Part shown: positions 22,182 to 31,524 of the stretch, piece by piece
Numbering within the stretch: the first letter of the stretch is position 1
Layout of the letters: every line of letters starts with the position of its first letter
Origin: Actinomycetota bacterium
GTDB lineage: Bacteria > Actinomycetota > Actinomycetes > S36-B12
Assembly (NCBI GenBank): GCA_947449035.1
Contig: CANFQC010000006.1
Span: 1 to 64,000, forward strand
Direction of reading: 5' to 3'
Length of the DNA stretch: 64,000 bases
Notes under the pieces: generated by a model
What the model was told of the DNA's origin: nothing
The model's input: only the letters and a program-made list of their open reading frames with translations
Database searches by the model: none
Position numbers and translations under genes: made by a program

Positions 22182-23078
22182 GTGACCGAAACCGCGCTCG
22201 CTCCGCCGTGGCCCCGCTCTGATGTGGCCCTGGCGCATCGCACGCTCTCGGTACGTCATGCCGAGCCCACGAAGCCCGGTCTTCCCGTCGCCATATTCAT
22301 CCACGGTCTTGGCGGATCCTCGCTCAACTGGACCGACCTCATGGATGCGATGCGCGATCAGGTCGATGGCTACGCAGTTGACCTCGGCGGTTTTGGACAG
22401 TCACCGCCACCACGGGATGGCGACATGACTCCACTCGGGCACGCGCGTGCTGTCGTCGATCTCATCGATCACCTCGGTGGTGGCCCGGTTCATCTCTTCG
22501 GTAATTCACTCGGCGGCGCAGTAGCGGTGCAGATTGCAGCACGTCGACCTGATTTGGTGCGTTCACTGACCATGACCTCGCCCGCACTGCCGACCTTCAG
22601 CATCGGCAAGGGCAATGTGCACCTCCCCGTCATCGCCGTTCCAGGTGTCGGTGAGAAGTTGGTCGAGAAGTTCCTCAACGTGCCAGTCGAGCAGCGTGTA
22701 CAGGGCTCCATCGATCTCTGCTTCGCCGATCCGTCACGAGTTGCCCCGCAGCGTTACGAAGAGGCTGTCGTTGAGGCGAAGTCGCGCGAGCACTTCCCGT
22801 ATGCCAACGATGCATTCCTCGCCTCTTTGCGCGGGATGATGAAGACCTTCCTTGATCGCGGCCCGCAGCGTCCGTGGAAGCTCGCGACCAAGATCACCTG
22901 CCCCACGCTCGTGATCTACGGTCGCAAGGATCCGCTCATTGATCCCAGCGCTGCACACAAGGTCACCAAGTACTTTCCGAATGCACACGTCGTGGTGCTG
23001 CCCGACTCTGGTCATGTGGCACAGATGGAGCATCCGGAGTTCGTCAAAGCTGCGTGGGATCGCTTCATCGCGTCCTAG
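22182..23078 (+). CDS. Alpha/beta-fold hydrolase
   Basis: The 298-aa protein has an oxyanion HGLGGSS (about residue 40), a nucleophile elbow GNSLGG with Ser near 109, an acid in VIYGRKDPLID and the catalytic His in DSGHVAQMEHP near 285. These are features of the esterase/haloperoxidase-type alpha/beta hydrolases. It starts with GTG at 22182, diverging from the tetR gene. The substrate is unknown; a lipase/esterase or C–C hydrolase role is possible. Confidence 0.88.
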   Translation: MTETALAPPWPRSDVALAHRTLSVRHAEPTKPGLPVAIFIHGLGGSSLNWTDLMDAMRDQVDGYAVDLGGFGQSPPPRDGDMTPLGHARAVVDLIDHLGGGPVHLFGNSLGGAVAVQIAARRPDLVRSLTMTSPALPTFSIGKGNVHLPVIAVPGVGEKLVEKFLNVPVEQRVQGSIDLCFADPSRVAPQRYEEAVVEAKSREHFPYANDAFLASLRGMMKTFLDRGPQRPWKLATKITCPTLVIYGRKDPLIDPSAAHKVTKYFPNAHVVVLPDSGHVAQMEHPEFVKAAWDRFIAS

Positions 23079-23162
23079 TTATCCACAGCTCGTGAACTGA
23101 CCCTGGTGCACGACAACTGATCGACCTACCGTCGACGAGTTATGACTCGGACGGGGGAAAGC

Positions 23163-24374
23163 ATGCTCGACCACCTTCACGCGCGAGTGCGCTCGGCACT
23201 ACTCGATGCAGCTGTCGATCCCATGGCGAATGCGGCTGGCGCGAGATCAATTATCGATGAATGCATTGGTGAGCTTGACCCTGCTGACGTGTCACCCGAA
23301 ACCCGGCGCACACTCCTCGCGGCATTCACCGGCTACGGAGTACTTCAGCCGCTCTTCGACGACCCGAGTGTCGAGGAAATCTGGATCAATGAGCCAGGAC
23401 GAGTCTTCATCGCGCGTGGCGGTCGAAGTGAGCTCACGACGATCGTGCTGAGCGAGGGCGAGATCCGTGAGCTGGTCGAGCGAATGCTTCGTGCATCGGG
23501 GCGTCGACTAGACCTCTCGAACCCCTTCGTTGATGCGATGCTGGCTGACGGCAGCCGCCTCCATGTTGTGATCCCCGACATCACACGTGCGCATTGGTCG
23601 GTGAACATTCGCCGATTCGTGGTGAGAGCCGCACACATTGACGCATTGGTCGGCCTTGGCACGGTCACCTCTCATGCGGCGGGTTTTCTCGAGGCAGCAG
23701 TGGTGAGCGGGCTCAACATCATCGTGGCTGGAGGCACGCAGGCGGGCAAGACCACGATGCTCAATGCGCTGCTCGGCTGCGTTCCCTCTCATGAACGCAT
23801 CATCAGCTGCGAGGAAGTCTTCGAGATTCGCACGGCTCACCCTGACTGGGTACCTATGCAGACGCGTGATGCGAGCCTTGAAGGCACAGGTGAGGTCAGC
23901 CTTCGTCGCCTCGTGCGCGAGGCACTTCGTATGCGTCCCACTCGGCTCATCGTGGGCGAGGTTCGCCAGGCCGAAGCCCTTGATCTCCTGGTCGCAATGA
24001 ACAGCGGGATGCCTTCCATGGCGACACTCCACGCAAACAGCGCTCGCGAGGCAATCACGAAGCTCTGCACGCTACCGCTGCTGGCAGGCCAGAACATTCC
24101 CGGTGATTTCGTCGTCCCGACTGTTGCCGGAAGCGTCGATTTAGTGGTGCATGTGGCAACCCTTGCCAGCGGTCAGCGGGTCGTGCGCGAGATTTCTGCC
24201 CTGTCCGGGCGGGTTGAGCAAGGGGTGATCGAACTTGCTGAGATTTTCGGCGACCGTGGTTCTGGCCTCGAGCGTCGCGGGGGCTTTCCGCCTCACCCCG
24301 AGCGCTTCGAGCGAGCAGGGTTCGACATTGCGCAACTGCTCTACGACACCGATACCCGAATGAGAGTTGCCTGA
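23163..24374 (+). CDS. tadA: TadA/CpaF-family secretion ATPase
   Basis: The 403-aa type II/IV secretion ATPase has an N-terminal helical domain, then FTGYGVLQPLFDDPSVEEIWINEPGRVFI, the Walker A IVAGGTQAGKTTML near residue 190, Walker B-like IISCEEVFEIR, and the His-box ATLHANSAREAI. It powers assembly of Flp/Tad pili at the inner face of the membrane. The P-loop reads GGTQAGKT where the family usually has GGTGSGKT. I prefer the ATG at 23163, with GGGGGAAA upstream; an in-frame ATG at 23142 adds seven residues. It heads a seven-gene operon and its stop overlaps the next ATG. Confidence 0.9.
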   Translation: MLDHLHARVRSALLDAAVDPMANAAGARSIIDECIGELDPADVSPETRRTLLAAFTGYGVLQPLFDDPSVEEIWINEPGRVFIARGGRSELTTIVLSEGEIRELVERMLRASGRRLDLSNPFVDAMLADGSRLHVVIPDITRAHWSVNIRRFVVRAAHIDALVGLGTVTSHAAGFLEAAVVSGLNIIVAGGTQAGKTTMLNALLGCVPSHERIISCEEVFEIRTAHPDWVPMQTRDASLEGTGEVSLRRLVREALRMRPTRLIVGEVRQAEALDLLVAMNSGMPSMATLHANSAREAITKLCTLPLLAGQNIPGDFVVPTVAGSVDLVVHVATLASGQRVVREISALSGRVEQGVIELAEIFGDRGSGLERRGGFPPHPERFERAGFDIAQLLYDTDTRMRVA

Positions 24375-25219
24375 TGGGTGCGTTGGTCGGCCTGTGCCTG
24401 GCGATCGGCGTGCTGCTCATCCTTATGTCCATCAGTCACCCCGTGCACCGTGCTCGACGACGCGGCCGAGTGCAGAACCTCATTGATTCAGCCGCGCTGG
24501 TGCACGCAACGCCGGGCACCGTCATCTCTGCTTCGGCAGCCGGCGCGGTGATCTGTGGTGCATGTGCACTCCTCGTGACGTCTGTCCCGATGGTTGGGGT
24601 GATCGCAGCCCTTCTCGCTTCGGCTGTGCCAATTCTTCTACTGCGCCGGAGGGCTCGCACTCGAGCTCTTGCGGTGCGCAGTGCATGGCCGGACGCCGTG
24701 GATTCCCTTGCCTCTGCTGTTCGTGCAGGAATGGCACTGCCGGAGGCGCTTGCCGACCTCTCAACGCGCGGTCCCTCTGCCTTGCGACCTGCGTTTGCGA
24801 GATTTGCCGCTGAGTATCGAGTATCGGGGTCTTTCGGAACGGCTCTTGACACTTTGCATGCAGCACTCGCGGACCCCGTCGCAGACCGGGTAATCGCTTC
24901 ACTACGTATTGCGCGTGACGTGGGAGGCACTGATCTTGGCCTGGTGTTGCGCACTCTGAGTTCACTTTTGCGCGCTGACATGCGCACACGCGGCGAAATC
25001 GAAGCCCGTCAGAGTTGGACGGTTTCTGCGGCACGGCTCGCGGTCGCTGCCCCGTGGATCACGCTGGCGCTTTTGTGCACGAGACCGGAAGCCGCTCTTG
25101 CGTACCGGTCCGCGCTCGGTGCGTTGATCGTGCTCATCTCGGCAGGGCTCACGGTTGTCGCGTACCGCGTAATGCTCATGATCGGAAGGCTTCCGACGGC
25201 GCCGAGGAGCCTGGCGTGA
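24374..25219 (+). CDS. Tad pilus assembly inner-membrane protein, TadB-like
   Basis: The 281-aa protein has hydrophobic segments at the N-terminus (ALVGLCLAIGVLLILMS), around residues 50–90 and again near the C-terminus. The cytoplasmic middle carries the T2SSF/GspF domain (SLASAVRAGMALPEALADLS, IARDVGGTDLGLVLRTLSSLLR). It forms the platform with its TadC-like neighbour for the TadA ATPase. ATG overlaps the tadA stop (TGATG). Assignment as TadB rather than TadC is by gene order. Confidence 0.85.
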   Translation: MGALVGLCLAIGVLLILMSISHPVHRARRRGRVQNLIDSAALVHATPGTVISASAAGAVICGACALLVTSVPMVGVIAALLASAVPILLLRRRARTRALAVRSAWPDAVDSLASAVRAGMALPEALADLSTRGPSALRPAFARFAAEYRVSGSFGTALDTLHAALADPVADRVIASLRIARDVGGTDLGLVLRTLSSLLRADMRTRGEIEARQSWTVSAARLAVAAPWITLALLCTRPEAALAYRSALGALIVLISAGLTVVAYRVMLMIGRLPTAPRSLA

Positions 25220-26079
25220 CAACATCATGGGCGGGAGCTCTGGTGGGGCTTCTCGCCGCGTGCGGCATCGTGATGGTTGTCGCTCGGCTGAGGGCCACCG
25301 CGCCCTTGACCCTCCGTGAGCGCATCACTCCGTTCGTTCCGCATTTACGCGTTGACGTACGCGATGAACGACCTTCGACGGTGCAGACCCTGCAGGCCTT
25401 GCTGCCCTTTGCGCGCTGGGGCCTGAAGTTCAACGGTCAACCAGAGCGCGTCAGCGGACTCGAGCAACTCACGGCAGTCGCTGCCGGCGTGGGCGCGGGG
25501 GCTCTTCTGGGGTTCGCAATCGCCCTGCGCGGTAGTCCAGGGGTGCTGGTTTTGCTTCTCGCCGGGCTGGGTGGTGTGGCAGCAGAATTCACTCGATCGA
25601 GATTCCGCTCTCGAGCACAGCGACATGCGGTCCGACGAATCGAAGCTGAACTGCCGGATCTCGCTGAGATCCTCGCATTTGCTGTGGCGGCAGGTGAGCC
25701 ACCGCCCGCGGCGCTCGCTCGTGTTGGGGCAATGGCCAGCGGAGAACTCGGAACGCTGATGAGCCGCGCAGCTGCAGACGCCCGACTAGGAACCCCGTTC
25801 GAGATGGCCATGCACGATCTCGTCACCGCTTCCGGATCGCCTGAAGTGGAACGCTTCGTCGATGCACTCCTGCTCGCGATGGAACGCGGAACACCACTCG
25901 CCGATCATCTTCGTGCGCAAGCAGCCGATGCACGAGCTGCTCAATCACGCAGGCTGATGGAGTCCGCCGGCCGCAAGGACGTCGCGATGCTCATCCCGGT
26001 CGTCTTCTTGGTCCTGCCAACAGTGGTGCTCATCGCACTATTTCCCGGATTTCGAAGTCTTCATCTGTTCATCAACTAA
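25216..26079 (+). CDS. Tad pilus assembly inner-membrane protein, TadC-like
   Basis: The 287-aa T2SSF-domain protein starts at GTG 25216, overlapping the previous TGA (GTGA); a longer frame from 25015 is a shadow. Membrane segments lie near the N-terminus, around residues 85–120 (LLGFAIALRGSPGVLVLLLAGLG is split across two) and at the extreme C-terminus (IPVVFLVLPTVVLIALF). The GspF motif is ILAFAVAAGEPPPAALARV and MERGTPLADHL. It is the second platform subunit. Confidence 0.87.
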   Translation: MTTSWAGALVGLLAACGIVMVVARLRATAPLTLRERITPFVPHLRVDVRDERPSTVQTLQALLPFARWGLKFNGQPERVSGLEQLTAVAAGVGAGALLGFAIALRGSPGVLVLLLAGLGGVAAEFTRSRFRSRAQRHAVRRIEAELPDLAEILAFAVAAGEPPPAALARVGAMASGELGTLMSRAAADARLGTPFEMAMHDLVTASGSPEVERFVDALLLAMERGTPLADHLRAQAADARAAQSRRLMESAGRKDVAMLIPVVFLVLPTVVLIALFPGFRSLHLFIN

Positions 26080-26092
26080 CGAAAGGTTCCTC

Positions 26093-26281
26093 ATGATCAC
26101 TCGACTTCGTGACTACTCAATTCGACTAGCTGTCCGAGCTACCGATGATCGCGGTGATGTGCCCGGCTGGGTTCTCGTCTCGGTGATGACAGCCGGGTTG
26201 GTCACGGCAATCTGGCTCATCGCTGATGACCAGCTCACCGGGGTACTCGATCGTGCGCTCACTTCCGTATCGACTCCATGA
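26093..26281 (+). CDS. Flp-pilin-like small membrane protein (DUF4244-like)
   Basis: The 62-aa protein reads DDRGDVPGWVLVSVMTAGLV around one hydrophobic helix (about residues 24–46) after a short basic N-terminus. This is the small pilin-like gene that sits between tadC and tadE in actinobacterial loci. It follows GAAAGG by a normal distance. It lacks the canonical Glu+5 prepilin pattern, so whether it is the major pilin or an atypical subunit is open. Confidence 0.78.
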   Translation: MITRLRDYSIRLAVRATDDRGDVPGWVLVSVMTAGLVTAIWLIADDQLTGVLDRALTSVSTP

Positions 26282-26661
26282 CCTCACTTCGGCGCGATGA
26301 TCGTGGAAGCGCCATTGTCGACTTCGTTGTCGTGGCACCCCTCCTGATCGCCGTAGCGCTAGCGGTGCTCCAGATCATTCTGGTGATGCACGTGCGCACG
26401 GTCCTGATTTCGGCCGCCGCCGAGGGGGCGCGAGCGGCGGCGCTCGCCGACTCCAATCTGGCGTCGGGAGAGCGACGAGCCCGAGCGATAATTGACGAGT
26501 CGATCGCCGCATCTGCCGTGGAGCGCATCGAAGTCCACCCGGTCATGAGTGGCGGAGTCATGATGATGGCGGTCAGCATCGATGCGCGCCTTCCGCTTAT
26601 TGGCCTGCTTGGTCCCACTGCGATGCACGTGCAGGGCCATTCGCTCCAGGAGCGCGCGTGA
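26278..26661 (+). CDS. TadE-like pseudopilin
   Basis: The 127-aa protein has the TadE signature DRGSAIVDFVVVAPLLIAVAL at residues about 7–27, i.e. a charged leader, Gly–Ser, an acidic residue five positions into the helix, then the membrane helix. This is the type IV prepilin-like processing region. The remaining domain is a small extracytoplasmic module. ATG overlaps the previous stop and the gene ends overlapping the next GTG. Confidence 0.85.
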   Translation: MTSLRRDDRGSAIVDFVVVAPLLIAVALAVLQIILVMHVRTVLISAAAEGARAAALADSNLASGERRARAIIDESIAASAVERIEVHPVMSGGVMMMAVSIDARLPLIGLLGPTAMHVQGHSLQERA

Positions 26662-27107
26662 GTCTTGTCGACTCGAGATCTCGTGAGCGTGATCGAGGAA
26701 GTGCCGTAATCGAATTCATCGTGATCGGCGTTCTCGTACTGATCCCACTCTCATACATCTCGATGTGCCTCATGCGCGTGCAGGCTGCCTCAGTCGCCTC
26801 ATCGCTTGCAGTGCGTGAGGCTGGTCGCGCTTTTGTCTCAGCTGACACCATCCCCGAGGCGCGAGCGAGAGCATCGGCTGCCGCCAAACTCGCGCTCGCC
26901 GACCAGGGATTCCCCTTGCCCGCGCGGAGTCTTCGAGTCAGCTGCTCGTCCACCCAATGCTTAGCGCCAGAGTCAACCGTGCATGTCGAACTCGACTGGG
27001 CAGTTGACCTGCCGTGGATGCCCGCATTCTTAGGTAAAGAGCGCACATCGATCGCGATCACTGCGCAACGGACCATGCCGGTCGATGCGTATCGAGGCGA
27101 GCAATGA
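26658..27107 (+). CDS. Second TadE-like pseudopilin
   Basis: The 149-aa protein starts with GTG and reads RDRGSAVIEFIVIGVLVLIP, the TadE/pseudopilin N-terminal pattern with Glu at the +5-like position. It continues with a Cys-containing extracytoplasmic domain (RVSCSSTQCLAPES, two Cys that may pair). Four-base overlaps link it to both neighbours. It is a minor pilin or pilus-associated protein. Confidence 0.85.
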   Translation: MSLVDSRSRERDRGSAVIEFIVIGVLVLIPLSYISMCLMRVQAASVASSLAVREAGRAFVSADTIPEARARASAAAKLALADQGFPLPARSLRVSCSSTQCLAPESTVHVELDWAVDLPWMPAFLGKERTSIAITAQRTMPVDAYRGEQ

Positions 27108-27544
27108 GTCGTGAGGTTCGCAACGACACGGGAAGCGTGATGCTGCTTGGCATCATTCTCGTCGCGGTCTGCCTTCTTGCCCTGGCAGTCGTGGCTGATG
27201 TGTCTGCGCTGTTCATTCAACGACGCAATCTCGCGGCGATCGCCGATGCGTCCGCTCTCGCCGGTGCTCAGGCAATTGATCTCGACGCGTATTACGCACA
27301 CGGTGCAAGTCGTGCGACAGCACTAGACCCCGCCATTGTCGTGAGAGTAGTTCGAGCAAATGTGGCAGCTGTCGTTGCTGCCGATGGCCTCAGGGGAGTC
27401 AGGCTCGATGAAGTGCACAGCGATGGTGAGTCAGTGAGCGTTCATCTCAGTGCACCGGTGACGGTGCCTTTTCTCGATTCCCTGATTGGCGAACGTGCAG
27501 AAGTCATAGCTCGTGCGCGACTGGACTACCGATCAGCGAGTTAG
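27104..27544 (+). CDS. TadG-like/Rv3654c-type secreted pilus-locus protein
   Basis: The 146-aa protein has NDTGSVMLLGIILVAVCLLALAVVADVSALFIQRRNLAAIADASALAGAQA, i.e. the TadG/Flp-secretin-associated N-terminal motif with RRNLAAIADASALAGA directly after the membrane helix (quoted here only as its key parts: membrane helix about residues 10–31, then RRNLQ-like linker). It closes the operon; a 26-bp gap separates it from the convergent ppa gene. It is commonly annotated as a TadE-like protein of the Rv3654c family. Confidence 0.84.
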   Translation: MSREVRNDTGSVMLLGIILVAVCLLALAVVADVSALFIQRRNLAAIADASALAGAQAIDLDAYYAHGASRATALDPAIVVRVVRANVAAVVAADGLRGVRLDEVHSDGESVSVHLSAPVTVPFLDSLIGERAEVIARARLDYRSAS

Positions 27545-27570
27545 CCGTACGTCACTGACGTGAGCAGAGA

Positions 27571-28071
27571 TCAGTGGTTGTAGCCAGTGGTCTTCGCGCG
27601 CTCGTATGACGCCTTGATCTCGGTCTCTGCATCAGTACGGCCGACCCAGGTTGCGCCTTCGACGCTCTTGCCGGGTTCGAGATCCTTGTAGACCTCGAAG
27701 AAGTGCTGGATCTCGAGACGATCGAACTCAGGCACATGGTGGATATCGCGCAGGTGCTCCAGGCGCGGATCGAGCGGAACACAGAGCACCTTGTCGTCGC
27801 CACCGGCTTCATCGGTCATGCGGAACATGCCCACGGCGCGGCAACGGATAACCACGCCCGGGAAGGTCGGTTCCTGGACGAGTACGAGAGCGTCGAGTGG
27901 ATCGCCGTCCTGGCCGAGGGTGTTGTCAATGAAGCCGTAGTCGTGCGGGTACCGAGTGGAAGTGAAGAGCATGCGATCTAGGCGGATACGCCCGGTCTCG
28001 TGGTCGATCTCGTACTTGTTCTTGCTGCCCGCAGGAATCTCGATCGTCACATCAAAGGTGAGCGGTTCCAT
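27571..28071 (-). CDS. ppa: Inorganic pyrophosphatase
   Basis: The 166-aa family I soluble pyrophosphatase has [29 protein letters not shown] and the metal-binding [10 protein letters not shown] near residue 55, plus a conserved KDLEPGKS. Length matches bacterial hexameric enzymes. It hydrolyses PPi to drive biosynthesis in the cytosol. It is divergent from dacB across about 100 bp and convergent with the Tad operon. Confidence 0.96.
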   Translation of the reverse strand: MEPLTFDVTIEIPAGSKNKYEIDHETGRIRLDRMLFTSTRYPHDYGFIDNTLGQDGDPLDALVLVQEPTFPGVVIRCRAVGMFRMTDEAGGDDKVLCVPLDPRLEHLRDIHHVPEFDRLEIQHFFEVYKDLEPGKSVEGATWVGRTDAETEIKASYERAKTTGYNH

Positions 28072-28172
28072 GAGGAGCCTTCCTTGGTTTGCGGTCGCTG
28101 ATGCGACCTGGTCGGTACAGGTGCCATTGTCATACTCTTATGAAGCAAGGCTATAGAGGCGGAGGAGGCGCG

Positions 28173-29483
28173 TTGCAGCAACGTTTACTTCCTGTGGCAT
28201 CGGTCACCCTTATCGCCGCGATCGGGCTCGTGCTCGGAGGGAATCCTGCATCTGCTGCCTCGCCCGGCCCCGTGCTGACTCCTACGGTCATTGCCGGCTC
28301 CACCGCCCCGGTGCCGACCTCGACCGGTCTGTCCTCGAAGCTGACCCCGTTGCTTACCTCGCTCACCATGGGTGATGCCGCCGCGATCGTCCTGGATCCC
28401 GCAACGGGGGAGACACTCTTTGACCGGGCGTCGACCATGCCTCACGTGCCCGCGTCGACAACGAAACTACTGACGGCCACTGCCGCCTTGCATGTGCTGG
28501 GGGCGGAGAGCCGACTGGCCACCACGGTTCATTCAGATGGCTCGACCCTCACGCTGGTCGGAGGTGGAGATGCCACGTTGGTCACCGGAACCAAGCCGCG
28601 ATCTGCCTCCTCCCTCTCTGAGCTCGCGAAGCGGACTGCAGCCGCCCTGCCGGCCGATGCTGCCGTGGTCGTCGATTACGACGACTCGCTGTTCAGCGGT
28701 CCTGAATTCGCCCCGGGCTGGTCACGAAGTTGGGCGGGAGCGGGAGTTGTCACTCCGGTCACAGCGCTGATGACCGATCAAGGACGAGTCAGCAAGCGGT
28801 CCCTCGCCCGAGTTTCGGATCCGGCGCGAGAGGCAGCCAAGAAGTTCGTCGATCTGCTCAAGCTCGACGGCACCAAGGCAAAGCTCGGCACCAATGCGAA
28901 GCCAATTGAAGGATCAACGGAGATCGCACGAGTTGAGTCACCGACAGTAGGCACGCTCGTGCAGCAGATGCTTACCGACTCAAATAACGATCTCGCCGAA
29001 TCCCTCGCCCATCTTGTGGGCCTGAAGTCAACAGGTAAGGCGACGTTTAAGACGGGTGCGAGTTCGACGATCGCTGCCGCGAATGAACTCGGAATCCCGA
29101 CAGCGGGCGTCACTTTGGTCGACGGCAGCGGGCTCTCACATCGTGATCGCATCACACCGCTTGCGCTGGCTTCCGTCATCTCTGCGACTGCTGGTGACAA
29201 GGCAAGCGTGCTGTGGCCGATCGCTGCGGGTCTTCCGGTGGCCGGCCTGACTGGCACGCTCACAGATCGATTCGCGGCCAAGGGCATGAAGCAGGCGATT
29301 GGCTACGTTCGGGCTAAGACCGGCAGCCTCAACGACACGGTCGCGCTTGCCGGCAGTGTGCGCGATCATGACGGTCGGGTGCTGACTTTCGCAGTACTTG
29401 CCAACAAGATCCCCTCCGTGGTCGCGGCACGCGCTACGGTCGACAAGATCGCGAACCAACTAGCGAAATGCGGATGCCGATGA
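28173..29483 (+). CDS. dacB: D-alanyl-D-alanine carboxypeptidase/endopeptidase (PBP4, DacB family)
   Basis: This protein of about 436 aa has an N-terminal signal peptide (LLPVASVTLIAAIGLVLGG…ASA) and the three S13 penicillin-binding motifs: ASTTK near residue 95, SNN (DSNNDLAE) and KTG (RAKTGSLND). It trims or cleaves peptidoglycan stem peptides outside the membrane. I choose the TTG at 28173 because GGAGGAGG lies just upstream; an in-frame ATG at 28140 would add eleven residues and has no ribosome site. The stop overlaps the next gene's ATG. The dacB–tilS–hpt–ftsH order is typical of actinobacteria. Confidence 0.92.
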   Translation: MQQRLLPVASVTLIAAIGLVLGGNPASAASPGPVLTPTVIAGSTAPVPTSTGLSSKLTPLLTSLTMGDAAAIVLDPATGETLFDRASTMPHVPASTTKLLTATAALHVLGAESRLATTVHSDGSTLTLVGGGDATLVTGTKPRSASSLSELAKRTAAALPADAAVVVDYDDSLFSGPEFAPGWSRSWAGAGVVTPVTALMTDQGRVSKRSLARVSDPAREAAKKFVDLLKLDGTKAKLGTNAKPIEGSTEIARVESPTVGTLVQQMLTDSNNDLAESLAHLVGLKSTGKATFKTGASSTIAAANELGIPTAGVTLVDGSGLSHRDRITPLALASVISATAGDKASVLWPIAAGLPVAGLTGTLTDRFAAKGMKQAIGYVRAKTGSLNDTVALAGSVRDHDGRVLTFAVLANKIPSVVAARATVDKIANQLAKCGCR

Positions 29484-30529
29484 GTGCTCAGGTCACGCTC
29501 CTGCCGTGCAATCAGTTCGATCACTTCTACCGAGGCGGTAATCGCATCGGCGAGTTGCGTCGTGGCCCCGGCGGCCCGCAGCGCCCGGAGGAATGGATCG
29601 GCTCGACAACCGCACGCTTTGGTCAGGCACCGCAGGGTTTCAACGTGCTTCCCGACGGACGGTTGCTGATCGAAGCGATCGACTCGGAGCCGGAAGCGTG
29701 GCTTGGCGCGGCACACCTCGCTCGCTATGGCACGAGCACTGAGGTTCTAGTGAAGCTGCTCGACCTCGATCAGCGTCTTCCGGTTCACCTTCACCCGAAC
29801 CGCGCGTTCTCCAAGACCCATCTCGGTCTCGCGCATGGCAAGACCGAGGCTTGGTATGTGCTCGATGCGCCAGAGGGCGCTGAGGTCGGTGTCGGATTCA
29901 AGGACACGATGAGCCTCGACCAGGTAAGTGACTGGGTACGCGAACGAGACAGCGCAGCGCTGCTCAGTTCGCTACAGACACGAGTGGTGCGCCCCGGTGA
30001 CGCGATGCTGGTTCCGGCCGGACTTCCGCACACCGTCGCCGATGGAGTCTTCGTCCTCGAACTGCAAGAGCCCACAGACCTCTCGATCCTGCTGGAATGG
30101 GCCGAGTTCGCCGTCGATGGCGCCAAGGATGGTCACCTCGACCTCGGTTTCGAGACGGCACTTCAGGCGGTTGATCTCTCGGCCGTGTCGTCGTCAGATC
30201 TCGATCGCCTCGTGCTCACCCGTGATCAGCTCGATGTTGCAGGGCTGCGCAGCATCATGCCCGCGGCCGCAGACCCGTACTTCCGTGCCCAGCGCATTGA
30301 CACGTCGGCGGGCGCTGTTGGCGTCGATGCTGGTTTCTCCATCGTGCTCGCAACCGAAGGCCGCGGCATCATCCACACCTCTCAGGGCGATCATGAGGTC
30401 GCGCGCGGTGACGTGTTGCTCATTCCGTTTGCTGCCGGCGACTGGTCCGCGTCATCTGAGGGCTCGAGTTCACTCGTCGCAGTCGCGTGCCGCCCGCCGG
30501 CACCTGACGCGCCGACTAACGCACGCTGA
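29480..30529 (+). CDS. Class I mannose-6-phosphate isomerase-like protein
   Basis: The 349-aa cupin protein has PEEWIGSTTARFG near the N-terminus, the metal motif DQRLPVHLHPNRAFSK near residue 95 and KTEAWYVLDAP, as in type I phosphomannose isomerases (ManA). The C-terminal part ends in the second cupin barrel (GRGIIHTSQGDHEVARGDVLLIPF). It would interconvert fructose-6-phosphate and mannose-6-phosphate with zinc, though divergent members act on other sugars. ATG at 29480 overlaps the dacB stop; two upstream ATGs (29468, 29474) are less likely. Insertion between dacB and tilS is not universal. Confidence 0.85.
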   Translation: MSAQVTLLPCNQFDHFYRGGNRIGELRRGPGGPQRPEEWIGSTTARFGQAPQGFNVLPDGRLLIEAIDSEPEAWLGAAHLARYGTSTEVLVKLLDLDQRLPVHLHPNRAFSKTHLGLAHGKTEAWYVLDAPEGAEVGVGFKDTMSLDQVSDWVRERDSAALLSSLQTRVVRPGDAMLVPAGLPHTVADGVFVLELQEPTDLSILLEWAEFAVDGAKDGHLDLGFETALQAVDLSAVSSSDLDRLVLTRDQLDVAGLRSIMPAAADPYFRAQRIDTSAGAVGVDAGFSIVLATEGRGIIHTSQGDHEVARGDVLLIPFAAGDWSASSEGSSSLVAVACRPPAPDAPTNAR

Positions 30530-30531
30530 GC

Positions 30532-31521
30532 ATGAGCACGCAGGGCACCGTCGCAGTGCGCAATGCCGTCGAGGCGGCGTGCGTCGATCTCGCTGACAAC
30601 GCTCTCGTGCTCGTGGCCTGTTCAGGGGGCCCAGACTCGCTCGCGCTCGCTGCCTGCACGGCGTGGGTGGGGGAGCGTCAGAGGTTTCGCGTTGGTGCAG
30701 TGATTGTCGATCATGGATTACAGGACGATTCGGCGGAGGTTGCCGAGGCAGCGGCACATGCGTGCCGAGCGTTCGGTCTTGATCCTGTGGTCATCGAGAA
30801 GGTTCAGGTTGGCTCGGCGGGTGGACCGGAGGCGGCAGCGCGCGATGCGCGATATGCAGCACTGAGTGCGACCGCTGATTCCCTGGGCGCCGGTGCGGTG
30901 CTGCTCGGGCACACTCGCGAAGACCAAGCCGAGACCGTGCTGTTGCGGCTCGCACGTGGATCGGGCGCGCGATCACTTTCTGCCATGTCGCCTGCGAACG
31001 GAATGTGGCGACGACCCATGCTTGATATCGCGCGCGCTGTCGTGCATGAATGCGCGGCTGAGGAATGCGCACGCATTGGGGTCACGCCGTGGAGTGATCC
31101 GCACAATTCCGATCCGTCGTATTCGCGAGTGCGCGTGCGTGAAGCACTCCCCGTGCTCGCGGAAACCCTCGGCGATGGCGTCATCGGCGGTCTCGCGCGC
31201 TCGGCGCAGCTACTTCGCGACGATGCCGATGCCCTCGATGCATGGGCGATGGTCGAGATTGCTACGCACGTTCTCGATGCCCAGCCCGGCTGCTCCATTG
31301 ACGTGGCCGCACTCGAGTCGATGCCCAAGGCAATCCGGACTCGCATCTACAAGGTGATGTGCGAGCGGTGCGGCAGTGCAGAACTCGATGCTGGTCATAT
31401 CGCCGGTATCGACGAGTTGATCACCCGCTGGCATGGGCAGGGCACCCTCAATCTGCCCGGGCGGGTGAATGCGGCTCGCGAGTATGGAAGGCTGTCAGTC
31501 TGGCCCCCGAAGATGGAGTGA
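30532..31521 (+). CDS. tilS: tRNA(Ile)-lysidine synthetase
   Basis: The 329-aa protein has the PP-loop SGGPDS near residue 30 (VACSGGPDSLAL), VIVDHGLQ, and GHTREDQAETVLLRLARGSG near 125, all hallmarks of TilS, which ligates lysine to C34 of tRNA-Ile(CAU) to create lysidine. The length matches the short actinobacterial form, without the long C-terminal domain of E. coli. It is followed three bases later by hpt, its usual neighbour. Confidence 0.95.
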   Translation: MSTQGTVAVRNAVEAACVDLADNALVLVACSGGPDSLALAACTAWVGERQRFRVGAVIVDHGLQDDSAEVAEAAAHACRAFGLDPVVIEKVQVGSAGGPEAAARDARYAALSATADSLGAGAVLLGHTREDQAETVLLRLARGSGARSLSAMSPANGMWRRPMLDIARAVVHECAAEECARIGVTPWSDPHNSDPSYSRVRVREALPVLAETLGDGVIGGLARSAQLLRDDADALDAWAMVEIATHVLDAQPGCSIDVAALESMPKAIRTRIYKVMCERCGSAELDAGHIAGIDELITRWHGQGTLNLPGRVNAAREYGRLSVWPPKME

Positions 31522-31524
31522 TGC

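Noticed and set aside
25015..25216. Longer start for the TadC-like protein
   Set aside because: Would overlap the TadB-like gene by 200 bp; GTG at 25216 has the operon's usual 4-bp overlap and begins with a membrane helix.
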